Of a DNA stretch of 64,000 bases, positions 11,271-21,816 are shown in pieces. Within the stretch, counting starts at the first letter, position 1. Each line of letters begins with the position of its first letter. The stretch comes from Arctopsyche grandis. Its lineage: Eukaryota > Arthropoda > Insecta > Trichoptera > Hydropsychidae. A model generated the notes under the pieces. That model ran no database searches. It worked only from the letters and a program-made list of their open reading frames with translations, and had not been told where the DNA came from. Position numbers and translations under genes: made by a program. The stretch spans positions 28,425,501 to 28,489,500 of the forward strand of contig NC_135359.1 in assembly GCF_051622035.1 (NCBI RefSeq), read 5' to 3'.

Positions 11271-11870
11271 AGGTAGTGTTGACCGTATCCCAGCCTAACG
11301 AAACACTGTTGTGTTTGTTTGAATAATTTATTTTTATTATTTAGTTTGGGTATACAAGTGTATAAATATGTTATTGAAGCGGGTATGTTCTGGAAGTTCT
11401 CTAAGTGACTGGAATCGGTAGAGTTCTAGAAGTTCTCGATGCAGCTGGATTCGGTTGAGTTCTGGAGCGGTTCTTCCATGTTGGTTGTTGCAGGTTGAGT
11501 GAGTCTGGTTCTGTTGCTGGTCGGCTGCTTCTAGCTGACTGGTTGTTGGTGTAGCATGGTCTGTTACTGGATGTTGACTGATGTTAAGCCCGCTGTGCGA
11601 GTTTATATAGTAATCCGCTGTATGCGGCTCGTGTGCAAGAGATGCGGTTCGTTTCGTTTGATTTGTTAGGGTGGAATATTCTCGAATATGTGGCGTCGTT
11701 CCACTCGATTTAGTTTTTATCACCCTTTGTTCCAGTGATGTTTGTTCAATGGGTTACAATGTAGTTGTTGTTTGTACAGCTGCACTTTAATGGATGCAGG
11801 TGTTCTTCGATTTCGCGTCGTTCCGCTTGATTTGTTAGGGTGGAAGTTTCTCGACTCGAGATGACGTCAA
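11271..11870 (-). mobile_element. Candidate solo LTR with promoter and poly(A) signals (fossil)
   Basis: On the minus strand the order fits U3-R-U5. A duplicated upstream block (CACCCTAACAAATCAA) is adjacent to heat-shock-element-like TTC/GAA runs. A TATATAAAC box is near 11615, and an arthropod initiator ATCAGTC follows about 30 bases later. An AATAAA-rich stretch lies near 11335, and the right-hand end (plus-strand left) is TGTTGACC, so the strand ends in CA. No internal coding region adjoins it and no 5-bp flanking duplication was found, so the LTR reading is inference. It could instead be an orphan promoter. Confidence 0.35.
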
Positions 11871-11989
11871 TGGTTGAGCGTGACAAATGTATCCTCCGTC
11901 GGAATAGATGTTTCGATTGCGGTGACGAGATTCCTACAATATGTTAGATATGCAAAGTATGCATTATTATATATATTTAGTGGATATGG

Positions 11990-12147
11990 AGGATGAACGA
12001 ATGAGACGACTGGCATGTTAATGCACGTGTTTATTATATGACAGCTGAAGACAGAGTGAGTAGTAGCTCTCCGAACCCAGCCGAGTTGGTTCCCACTCGC
12101 AGGAAGGCAACCAAACTCGACCATGTCGTATAAGCGAGCCGCCACAG
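11990..12147 (-). repeat. Short LTR-like repeat, copy 2
   Basis: Begins TGTGGCGGCTCG on the minus strand. It shares with copy 1 an AATAA signal followed by GTGCATTA-like sequence and AGTCGTCTCATTCGT. Same orientation as copy 1, about 2 kb away. Family unknown and ends approximate. Confidence 0.3.
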
Positions 12148-12436
12148 TGGATAAAACAGACTTATGCATCTAGTGAATCGGGTATGGATATTAAAATTAA
12201 TTAATCAATAAAATAAATAATTTAAAAAAATGTCAATTGGCGATGGCGCAACACATTAATTCGACGATCCACGTCTGTGGAGCTAAATAATGAGATTTGA
12301 AAATGCCGTCTTGAAGAAGAAAGGGACAGCGAGGCGTGGCGCAAAGCGTGTGGTAATGTTGTGTAGTGGAGGACATGGGCGTGTAGCGGGGCGCGTTGGG
12401 GCAGCTGTCAGCGGGTCCGTGGGTGTCACAGTCAGT

Positions 12437-12491
12437 CGCGGTCGCTGTAACTGTCGCTGTCGTCGTCGTCGCTGTCACTGTCGCTGTCGGC
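12437..12491 (+). repeat. GTC/CTG trinucleotide-rich tract upstream of calcipressin
   Basis: An imperfect run of gtcgctgt and gtcgtcgtc units directly before the chosen start codon. It translates as a VAV-rich peptide if the upstream ATG were used, which is why the later ATG is favoured. Confidence 0.6.
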
Positions 12492-13307
12492 ATGGCGGCG
12501 CCGGGGGCGGACGGGCAGCCGACGGGGGCGGACGGCGATCCGCCCCACTCTCCCCTGCCTGAACCGCTGGAGGAGGTGGAGGTGGGGGGCGCGGACGGAG
12601 CTGATGGAGCTGATGGAGTGGACGGGGCCGAGCCGGAGACGGAGCCGCCCTTCATCAACCAGGCGGACGGACTGCCGAACGTGCCGCCGCACCTGCTGAG
12701 GCTGGCCGCGCTGCGCTCCTCGCCCGACCCCGAAGCCGACGCAGAGGCTGATGCGGACGTGGACGAGCTGCCGCGCTCGCTCATCGTCACCAACGTGGAC
12801 GCGGAGGTGTTCGCCGACGAGCAGCTGAAGGCCGAGCTGGAGGAGATGTTTCGCGAGATCGACGGCGAGGTCACCTTCCACTGGCTGCGCAGCTTCCGGC
12901 GGCTGCGCGTCAACTACGGGGGCGCCGCAGCCGCCGCCACGGCCCGCGTCCGCCTCCACCAGACGCCGTTCCGCTGCGCGCGCCTCAACTGCTACTTCGC
13001 GCAGCCCGTGTCGCCCTGCGCCGCCCCCACCCTGCAGCCGCCGCGCCCCGTCAAGCAGTTCCTCATCTCGCCGCCCTGCAGCCCCCCGCTCGGCTGGCAG
13101 CCGCGCCCCGAGCACGAGCCGCTCGTCAACCACGAGCTGCTCGAGGCCCTGCAGGCGCTCGCCCCGGGCGACTCGCACCAGCTCGTGCCGCCCCACCCCG
13201 AGCACCCCGCCATCGTCGTGCACGCCGTCGCCCTGCCGCCGCCCCACCCCGCCCCCACGCCCACCCCCACACCCACTCCCACTCCCACCCCCACCGACTG
13301 CCAGTGA
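12492..13307 (+). CDS. sra: Calcipressin / regulator of calcineurin (sarah/RCAN family), single exon
   Basis: A 271-residue protein in one uninterrupted exon. ATG 12492 (gtcggcATGg) is preferred over the in-frame ATG at 12396 because the extra stretch only translates a GTC-rich repeat. Residues 1-93 are acidic and Gly/Ala/Asp-rich. Residues 94-172 are the RRM-like fold opening PRSLIVTNVDAEVF. Residues 188-203 carry the family core KQFLISPPCSPPLGW. Then come LVNHELLEALQAL, APGDSH and PAIVVH (239-244, a PxIxIT-like calcineurin-docking motif). RCAN proteins bind and tune the phosphatase calcineurin in the cytoplasm. The usual C-terminal PK-IVQTRRP end is absent and a (PT)n tail (about 254-268) replaces it. 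The region is far richer in G+C than its surroundings. Lack of introns suggests intron loss or an old retrocopy; codons remain open throughout. Confidence 0.9.
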   Translation: MAAPGADGQPTGADGDPPHSPLPEPLEEVEVGGADGADGADGVDGAEPETEPPFINQADGLPNVPPHLLRLAALRSSPDPEADAEADADVDELPRSLIVTNVDAEVFADEQLKAELEEMFREIDGEVTFHWLRSFRRLRVNYGGAAAAATARVRLHQTPFRCARLNCYFAQPVSPCAAPTLQPPRPVKQFLISPPCSPPLGWQPRPEHEPLVNHELLEALQALAPGDSHQLVPPHPEHPAIVVHAVALPPPHPAPTPTPTPTPTPTPTDCQ

Positions 13308-13653
13308 TTCCGACGCCGACGCTGCCGCTGACCCCACGCCCGCCCCACCACTCTCTTGACTTTCGACTGTCTTTGAAATCTCACTCGGCACCGATTGATA
13401 CACCCATACCCGACTGAAATTTTTGTCTTCATTTCTTTTGTTTTATTTTATTTTATTTAAATTGGCACACATACAAAATAAACTATAGAAGAAAGCTGTA
13501 CAGTGAGGCGAAAAATATACAAATATAAATGAAAATATTAGGTTAAAGTGAGAACGCTCGACAGGAAAAGCGGGGCTAGATGTTGGTTGTGCCATTATGC
13601 CAGCGACAGACATGTGATCAAATAAGTGTTCACATGTGTGGCACGGGCATTTG

Positions 13654-14544
13654 CGGTCTCCGTGACTTGACAGAATGTTAAATGACAGAAAACACAAATA
13701 TCGGAAGGCAAAGATCAAAAAAAAATGGTGCATGGTAAACGGTACATACTCACTTAATTTACGTGAGCAGGATACAAGAGGAACAGGCTTTTCCTCCCGT
13801 ATTAATGTGCGCGCGCAGAATACGGGAGGAAAAGCATGTTCCTGTTGTATCCTGCTCGCGCAAATTAAGTGAGTATGTACCGTTCACTATGCACCATTTT
13901 TACTTTATCTATGTACGTAGTAACAATAGATGAAGTTTTGTGATCATGCGAAAATTCGAACTCGAGATTTTGACTGATTCGAACTCAGAATCGATCACTG
14001 ATCACGTTTTCATGATCTAGAAAAATTGTGTGTCTGTGTGGGTGTGTATTTTGGGGATATTTTTAACACCGTTAGTCCTATCGAACTGAAACTTAGTATC
14101 GGTTACTGAAATTCTTATCGACACGACGTAAATTTTTTTCAAATTTTTAAGTTGACCGGAAATGGTACCTCGCCTTATAGGTGTCCTCTTTTTTTAAGTT
14201 TTTGAATTCAATTATCTCCCAAACCACTAATTGAATCGGACTGAATTTTTTTTAAATATAATACCAATAATAATTTTTATAACCTCATATTTTTTAAATA
14301 TTTCTATCTGAACCGGAAGCAGTACTTTTACTCTAGAGAATCGAAGTTTTTTATGTTTTTTTCAGAAACCTTTTGGTTTATTGAACTGAAATTTCATATC
14401 TAGAAGTTTAAGTTTAATACCAAGTTAATTATAAAATTTAGTTAGCATCCGTCAACCGGAAGTAGCAGTTTATTTTTTTTGATCTTTCGATTTTCGATAT
14501 TTGCATTTTCTGTCATTTAACATTCTGTCAAGTCACGTAGACCC
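13654..14544. mobile_element. Inner TIR element, Mutator-like candidate, inserted in the outer one
   Basis: Ends cggtctccgtgacttgacag and ctgtcaagtcacgtagaccc are inverted repeats that continue through gaatgttaaatgacagaaaa. Perfect 9-bp duplications GGGCATTTG lie at 13645-13653 and 14545-14553. The length points to a Mutator-like element, but no transposase is present. The interior holds a 172-bp hairpin at the left and a ~530-bp block (13896-14430) that recurs at 38.48-39.00 kb. Confidence 0.8.
13725..13896. repeat. Long hairpin inside the nested element
   Basis: Arms atggtgcatggtaaacggta and taccgttcactatgcaccat, then matching blocks around the sequence ctcacttaatt, gcaggatacaa and cctcccgtatt, fold on a short loop of about 15 bases (aatgtgcgcgcgcag). 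The right arm is closely related to parts of the hairpin MITEs at 25624 and 40537, so all three belong to one family. Confidence 0.85.
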
Positions 14545-14921
14545 GGGCATTTGATACTATTGTCACATATTTGATCACTTTAGTGCGCTTTGCCGTTCCG
14601 TGTCGGTTTTTTAGCGCACGTCGACGGGATAAAAGTCCAAATGTTTGTGTGCCTGCCACACTGCGCGAGCCTAGTTGATCAAATCTTTGAACATATATCT
14701 GGCATGTACATCAATATGTGAGCAAAGTCTTCAAAGATGTGATCACTTCTTTGAACTCATGTCTGGCACCGACATAATGGCAACCAACATCTAGCCCCGC
14801 TTTTCCTGTCGAGCGTTCTCACTTTTACCACATATTATATTCCACGTACAGTGAGCACCACACGGTAATATAAAAAAAAACAGAAAAGAAAAATTACACA
14901 AACATATTAAAATTAATTAAT

Positions 14922-15600
14922 AATGAATGACAATGAAGGTGGAGAAGCCAACCAAGCACAGATGTGCTTCTTCACATTAGCCCTAAAAGTACTGAAAAAG
15001 TCTGCATAAAGGTCGGGACAATCATCCATACCATTGTAAAGGGTGTCACGACAAATCACTCACAGACTTTACAATCAATATAAAGCATTGTCTAAAATAT
15101 TCAATATAAAGCATTGTCAAAAAAATGAATATGGGTAATACACTCTGTTGTCGTCACTAGGGATTACAATACCGAAAGTACCGATACCAGTGGTATCTTA
15201 CTACCGGTACTACAAACTGAATAGAAACTTTTGAAAATCCGCGTATTTATCAAAATAATTGATCTGACTTTTACAAACGATTGCATAATTTACACGTTAA
15301 TTTGAACTCTATATGATTTGATACATGTGTCATTGCATCGATCAAAAACTATAAACCGTTGGGTGTAAAGTCTGTGAGTGATTTGTCGCGGAACCATTGT
15401 AAGGCATATACGTGCGATTGCACTATTAAATGATGTGTTGTTATGACAAATTGATGGGTATAAAAGGTTTTTACATCTGGTTAATCGGACATTAACGTTA
15501 AAATTGATTTTCTTACAATTAGAATATCTGATTTATCTTTTGACTATATGTAAATCATAATCGAGGCCGAACTTCTACCGTTCGAAATGTTTCAATCTAT
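14922..15600 (-). mobile_element. Non-LTR retrotransposon 3' fragment, split by a MITE
   Basis: Minus-strand pieces SFNSAIARICLTM (before the insert) and YNGMDDCPDLYADFFSTFRA with NVKKHICAWLASPPSLSFI (after it) look like the C-terminal end of a LINE polymerase, ending at a stop near 14922. The element is interrupted at 15040-15392. The two pieces are in different frames, and the upstream part carries a stop. Confidence 0.55.
15040..15392. mobile_element. MITE with 10-bp target duplication (Mutator-like candidate)
   Basis: Arms cgacaaatcactcacagact and agtctgtgagtgatttgtcg are perfect inverted repeats extending to TTTACA. The flanks ACCATTGTAA at 15030-15039 and 15393-15402 are identical 10-mers directly abutting the element. 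Removing the insert restores a continuous LINE sequence. There is no coding frame inside. Confidence 0.85.
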
Positions 15601-17349
15601 AACATGTTAGCAAACTCTTTTAGCGACCTTTCACTGTTCTCGTTCCTCGATGCGGCTTAACATAGAAGAAATATTATATCCCCTTTATCTAGTGATCCAA
15701 AACATTTTTATTTTTTACAAACCTCCTTTACGTTTCACATAAAGACGTCTTTTTTTATATCTCTTATTGCAAAATTTACCTCCTCGTGGACTCTTGTAAT
15801 AGAAAAAGTCATCTCCATCGGATCGTTAACATGCGTACTTAAGCCAGGTTTTATTCGAGCAAATGTTTACAGTACTTACGTCGGTTATTATTTATAACTT
15901 ATTGCTAAGATATTTAAATACGACTTCCTGAATAAAGACGACCGAGATAAAATCTGCTACTTTAAAAGATCCTATTTATACAATTGCACAGGAAGAGCTT
16001 ACGGGAATTAGAAATGGTGTTTACATAACGATCTTAGGTAGATATGTAATTTGAAAAGGCCTTGACAATTATGAGGTTGAAAAGTAAAATTTTGTCCATT
16101 GCTTTTTTTATCGTTAAGTATATATGTACGTAGTTGTTACTAAGAAAAACAATTAATTGATAAAATAAGCGACTCATTGCCGATTCAGTACCATTTATAT
16201 TCCATTTGCCAGCTATTATTATTTATATCATTTTCATATTACTATAAATTAAGGCAAAGTTTTCAAAATAGATTATTTATTAATCATTATCTCTATATAT
16301 AATTTAATATTTTTTATGCCATTTTTTAAAAGTATGCATTCAAATATTTTATTTTATTTTGATTTTAGGAATTTTTTTCATATTTCCCAATATGAATATT
16401 TAATTGATAATTTTAAATCGCATTTTTCAATGTTTTCCATTACGTTAACTCGGAACTATGTAAACACGAATATTGTAAATATACAACAAATCAATCGATG
16501 CTACACATTAAATGTTAAAGAATCAGTAAAAATCCTCAAAACAGACAGTTGAAAGTCAATTGTACGTTTAATTGTAATGTTGCATGTCAAAAATCTCACT
16601 TTAATACAATACATAATATGAATTACTATTATAATCATCGCAGACAGTGCGATCTCAAATTCCAATTGAAATTGATCGATATTCAAGTAACAAAGTCAAA
16701 GTCTCAAAATAATAACACGCTCAATCTGTCGTCTCGTTTATCGTACATCGTCACTGTTTACTTGAATTCCGAACAATCATAATCGGACGTTGAATTTTCA
16801 TTACTACATTAATATACATATATTATATTTAAAACACTATCTCAATGTTTCAGTGTACTATTTACTCGTGTCACATTCAAAGTGTCCCGTCTCTATGTGT
16901 GTTGTATGTGTGTGTGTATCCCCGCATGCAACTCGTTAATAGTCTTAATGTATACTACAATTCATTGTACGGTAAATATGCGAATAATGAATCGATTCCG
17001 AAACACTCTTGAATATGACAACACGTAACACCATTGTAAAAGTCGGCTTCCGAGGACGCCGACGAGCCTAATATGTACGTCCTGAAAGGGACTGGTGTTT
17101 GGGTGATACCCGAGGTTTCGTCTGAACATTGTCGATGCCGAGGGTATATATGTAGTTAATTTTGAACGATGTCTCGTTTTTATTCTCGAATGATCTTCTA
17201 CGTTGTCTGAATGCATTTCATTGATGTCAATGTTGTATTATAATTTGCCGAATTTCCACATTTGTACATATCACCAACACCCCGCCTACGACTTGTATTC
17301 TGTGTATCAAATATTCAATAAATGTATGTAATATTTAATACAATTTGAC
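15601..17349. other. Intergenic AT-rich sequence
   Basis: No gene, TIR pair or known repeat recognised. Short open frames at 16.3-16.8 kb have no domain and look like chance in AT-rich DNA. Confidence 0.4.
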
Positions 17350-17353
17350 TTAA

Positions 17354-17892
17354 CCCTTTGAGTGCTGACGTCTTTTCTGTTGAAAGCCCGCCACGCTGAA
17401 CATTTCCAACTTGAATTATTTAGAAATCCAATAGAAAGCAGGTATGAAAAATTGTAGCTAATCCAAACAAACCCTAGATAACTACCGCCGAGGATTTCGA
17501 GTTTTGTAAAGGTGTGTTTAGACTCTCTAATATTTCTTGCAACAATATAAAATAAACAATAGAAGTCTATTAATGAATGTATTTTTCCAAAACTAGTTGC
17601 ATCTTCTTCATTGTTGTTAAAATGTAATGCTCACAATCTAAAATACTCAGCAGTTAGGGATTTCCAACGAGAAATTCTGCTATGGTTATAAATTCAGAAA
17701 TTCCGGTGTAAACCAGTCTTTATAATCATTGATACGGATTACACGACTCATATTCAATGCTACCTGGAAAGGTTTAGCGGGTAGTATTCTTGTTTATTTT
17801 TTATATACTCAAAAAACAACGCCTATCGGCGTATTTCAAGCTCATGGACTTGTCTGCAAAACGCCGATTGGCGTCGGTCAGCATTCAAAGGG
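17354..17892. mobile_element. piggyBac-type MITE, copy 1
   Basis: Starts CCCTTTGAGTGCTGACG and ends CAGCATTCAAAGGG, with TTAA on both sides (17350-17353, 17893-17896), the piggyBac signature. Near the right end are aacgcctatcggcg and acgccgattggcgt, a subterminal repeat shared with copies at 44.7 and 60.2 kb. Length 539 bp, non-coding. Confidence 0.9.
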
Positions 17893-18699
17893 TTAAAGAC
17901 TAGACATAACTATTTCATTATTGTATTTTGTATGGTTGTCTTTCAATACAATTTTTTTATTGATGATTTATTCGAAACATTTATATTTTTTATTAAAAAA
18001 AAAAAAAAAACTGTTGAACAAAATCACTGCCTGTTAAAATTAAAATTTAATTGTAAAATATTTAAAATAACTTAAATATCACAACTCAGTTTGAAATTAT
18101 GAAGTCATTTTTTTGATGGATGTAAGTTTTCAAAAAAAAAACCACTTATATAATTTATTAATAAAAAAATATTTAAAGTATGAAATTTTTCCCAAAATAA
18201 ATTAAAAATTTCGTTTTGTTCATTGTTATACTAACTAATGATCTGAATACTAGTTTCAGATGTTTATATTCGTTTTGTTAGGTATATATTTGCTTACCGT
18301 AGATAAAAAAAAATAATTCTAGTAGCTCTAGCTATATAATGAGTGTGTTAAGGGGGGTATGGATTAAATTTCATTTCACTTGGTACTGAATAAATAAATA
18401 TTTCTTTTTTAGCATTTTACAATCTAGTTTGTGTACGAGAGTTGTGATATTTACACCTTGCTCATATGTTTTTTTTTAACCGTACGGTTAAACTGAACCT
18501 TTGTTTTCGCACGATATTGCCAAAAATTTATTTTATCCAATTTCTGGGTGCCAAAGAAATGTATTTCAACGAAAATTCCAAATTCGATCTAGACAAGCAC
18601 AAAATTTCGCGACTATCTCGTATTATACATACATATATGCAAACAATTTGATTAAATTGAAATAAAACACCACTTTTTGAAGTCAATTAAATATGATAA

Positions 18700-19227
18700 A
18701 TGATTCACCATAGATTTTTCTTGTTGATTAAATTTGCTTTGTTTTTTAAATCACCATTGGCAACTATTGTTTTGACTTTCAATTTAATTAATAATGTTGA
18801 AATTAACTTTGGTGCTAATTTATTTGATTTGCTTGTTATAGATAAAGAGTTTTGCGTTGTTATTTGGGTTACCAAAAAAGTATTTTTTTATTTTATTTTA
18901 TTGTGGATCTGTTTGTATATATCCCAAGTTGATTTTTGTTTAGTATTATATAATATGTTGCCGTTTTTTATGTATAGTGTTAAAAAATTTATACACATTA
19001 TGACTACAGCAAAACCGTTAGAGATTACAAGCATTTTAAAATTCATTGGTTTAAGAAAGTCTCACAAGTATGAGACGTTTTTAAGTAGTATGTTTCTAAA
19101 TATGCTTGTAGACTTTAATTGGCTTATATTTATATTGATAATAAAAGTAATAAAAAAATGCTGTCGAATTATGCTTTGGCAAAATTTTGCAAGCACCCGT
19201 CGAATTAAACGGTTATGGGCTTATTGA
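18700..19227 (+). other. Unrecognised 175-codon open frame with hydrophobic segments
   Basis: The frame opens MIHHRFFLLIKFALFF and ends RRIKRLWAY. It has about four hydrophobic stretches (such as VFFYFILLWICLYI and NWLIFILIIKVI) separated by Lys/Arg-rich turns, so if real it would be a membrane protein. A stop-free run this long is notable here, but the plus strand is T-rich, which suppresses stop codons and creates Phe/Leu/Ile runs. No family motif is recognised and no splice-linked neighbour is evident. It lies downstream of the transporter gene on the opposite strand, so it may only be antisense to a long 3' UTR. Confidence 0.25.
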
Positions 19228-19700
19228 AAAAAAAAATGAAATATAACCCATTTGTGATTACCTGTTAACTGTGAATGGTTAATTATATGTATAGAATATA
19301 ATAGATTTGTTACCGTTAGAGAAAAATATATTTTTTGCAAACTGCTGAAAAACCATTAACGTGTTATGTCTGCAAAGTGTTTGATAAGCAAATATTTTGT
19401 AAAAAAAAAAAATTACATTGAAATCAAGCTTATATAGATAATTGTTGATAGTTGAATACTGATTTCTTTCCAATACAACCTTACCTTAGCGTTTAGTCTT
19501 AGTTTGTAAATAAAACATACTAGCTTATAAAACATGTTATATTCAAAATATAATTAAAAACATCGAGATATAACTTAAAGCTATATTTTGTTGTGAGACT
19601 AAATTAAATTATGTATGTTTGATGTAAATACAATACAGATATATTAGATATGTTATGATATAATGGAATTTTCTTTCACTAAAACACACACTAATCACTA

Positions 19701-21376
19701 CTACCGTGTCACGTTATCTAGTGGGATCATGACTTCCGGCGTCGGCTCCGACATAGAATGCGTCTTGTTATTTTTCTTACCTAAACACGTGGTAAAGCAA
19801 GTGTCCCCAATCCCGAAACGCTCCCCGTCGGCTATCGATTGCGGCATCGGTTGACCGTTCGTCTCCGGCAAGAACAAAGTCAGGAATCCCGACACTATAG
19901 ATACAACGCCGAATATTATAGCGGGAATTGTCGGACTCAAAGAGTCCAAAAGCGTTATCAGCGGTGTCAATGCACCGGACAATCTCGCGCTCATTGAACC
20001 CAAACCGAGAGCGGAATTCCTCACGACCGTCGGGAAAAGCTCCGCCGAGTAATTGTAAATGATGGCGAAGGATCCCGCGATGAAGAGTTTACCCAACATG
20101 ACTATCGTAATAGCACCAGCACTTCCTTGAGTCAAATTACAAGCGACGATACAACACACTCCTCCGGCCAACATCAATGAGCTCGTCAACGATCTTCTCC
20201 CAAGCCGATCCAATAAGTATATAATTGCAATGTAACTGGGAAACTCGACCAGACCCGTAATGAACAACATGAGGAATGGGTTGCCGTACAATTTTCCAGC
20301 GTTTAGCGACAAACCGTAGTACACCAACGAGTTGGCAAACCAGCAGAAGCACACATTCAAAGTCTTCTTCCTCAAATTGGGGGTTTTGAACAAGTCCATT
20401 GCACCAGCTGCGGGTTCATTTTTACTAACAGCTGCTTTTCCCCTCGACAAGAATTGCGTAGACTCGAAAGTACCTCGATCGTTGATCCTCAAAGCCTTTT
20501 GTACTATCGCTATCGCTTCTTTAGTCCGACCCTGGGACCACAGCCATCTCGGCGATTCGTCCATCACCCACAAATGCGGGATTAGTATCAGCGAGTGCAA
20601 TCCGTAGACGACTTGTAATAGCGTTCTGTCTTTAATCAGAGCTCCCCATCCGGCCACGAGCATAATGCCTCCAGCGAAAGCAGCTTGGAAGGCAACTCCG
20701 CAGGCTGTCCTCTTGCTAGCTCCGACTATTTCCATTGTAAGCACGAAGCCGGTGATGTACGAACCGGCCGAGCCAAAGATTCCGTATAAGAACCTCACAA
20801 ATAGGAACGACCAGAACTCGGGTATGAATGCGACGACGACTCCTAATATCAATTGAGCCACGGCTGATATGCAGAAGATTTTCTTCCGTCCCACTTTGTC
20901 AGCCATGCCTCCGAGTACGACAGCTCCTGTGAACACGCCGAGCATGTACAGACACTGTGCCAAAGCTCCCATCCATCTTTTGTCACAGACGAGGTTCCAA
21001 TCGACGACTAGTGATGAGGGATGATACGTCTGGTCGTAGACCCACGAGTCGCACATCTTCGGTTCTCCGTTTTCATCCAGAATGAGGCAAGATTCTAATT
21101 TCCCGCTTGGTGCTTTTGGAATTGCGTTTATTATTTCTGTCGAGTTCCAAAGAGCAGAGGTATTCCCGTCGACTCCGGGGACTGCACATCTGAAAACCAA
21201 ATACGGTAATCAAATAACATGTATCTTCTTATCGTGGATATTCTATCCATGTTTTATATCGTACCTGTGATCAGGTACAGCCGCTACCGTTGTTAATGAA
21301 AGCATGTGCATGCCTGCAGTGACGGCAGCTAGGATGTGTAGTATGAATTGCCAGCATTGATACTTTCCAAACTCCC
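19701..21376 (-). CDS. Orct: Organic cation transporter, SLC22 family (5' end missing)
   Basis: Two exons are visible: 21376..21265 and 21189..19701 (75-bp intron, donor AG|GTACGA, acceptor TTTTCAG), giving 532 residues. The upstream exon opens GEFGKYQCWQFILHILAAVT and ends VAAVPDH, and the junction restores HRCAVPG, the usual start of the SLC22 extracellular loop. Family motifs follow: NLVCDKRWMGALAQ, loop motif GGMADKVGRKK, DESPRWLWSQGR, a second loop DRLGRRS, and LPETNGQPMPQS after the last helix. Twelve membrane helices are expected. It is a plasma-membrane major-facilitator carrier for organic cations or carnitine-like solutes; the substrate cannot be read from sequence. The exon begins after an acceptor (TTTTCAAG), so a short first coding exon lies further right and was not found. 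Confidence 0.93.
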
Positions 21377-21457
21377 CTTGAAAATACAATTAAAACGCTA
21401 TATTAATGTAAAGTATACAAAATTGAAGATATGCATCATTTTTTTTTTACATTTTAT

Positions 21458-21815
21458 ACCAGGAAGGCCTTACAGGTAAACCCCAATGCGCCTTCCTGGC
21501 CAATTACAAACAATGCAGCCTTTATATTAAACAAGTCGCTGAATTACGAGTCACTGAAAACTCGCAAATTAACGAGACATCTATGAATTGTACATTAATC
21601 ATACTCAAATAGTGGTGACATAGTAGGTAGGAAGGTTTTTAGCCCAATTTGTTTGGGAACCGTTTCAACAATGAAAATCAGAAAAATTGGCAAACTCTGA
21701 TAGGAACCGATCGACCTGGAGTCACAAATATCCAATTCTGACCAGCAGCACTACAGACACTCAGAAAAATTATTTTCAATCGAGGTCAGCTCATGAGCTA
21801 TGCTGCTGGCTATTT
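21458..21815 (-). mobile_element. tRNA-derived SINE, minus orientation
   Basis: On the plus strand it begins with the family 3' end (accaggaaggcctt, then aatgcgccttcctggcc) and continues through attggcaaactctgatagg, gatcgacctggagtcaca and a partial head (ctgaccagcagc). It is followed at once by another copy. It lies in the transporter's upstream intron or promoter region. Confidence 0.75.
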
Positions 21816-21816
21816 G

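Larger units (their letters stand above)
13541..14829. mobile_element. Outer TIR element of a nested set
   Basis: Left arm (ggttaaagtgagaacgctcg, continuing to gatgttggttg) and right arm are inverted copies over about 70 bp, matching at nearly every base in the first 48. Flanks aaatatta (13533-13540) and acatatta (14830-14837) agree at 7 of 8 bases, fitting a hAT-type 8-bp duplication. No transposase frame remains. Most of its interior is the second element at 13654-14544. The left arm abuts the calcipressin 3' region. Confidence 0.8.

Noticed and set aside
12432-13403. 323- and 226-codon open frames antisense to calcipressin
   Set aside because: They mirror the GC-rich sense exon; composition suppresses stops on both strands. 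The sense frame carries the conserved calcipressin motifs.
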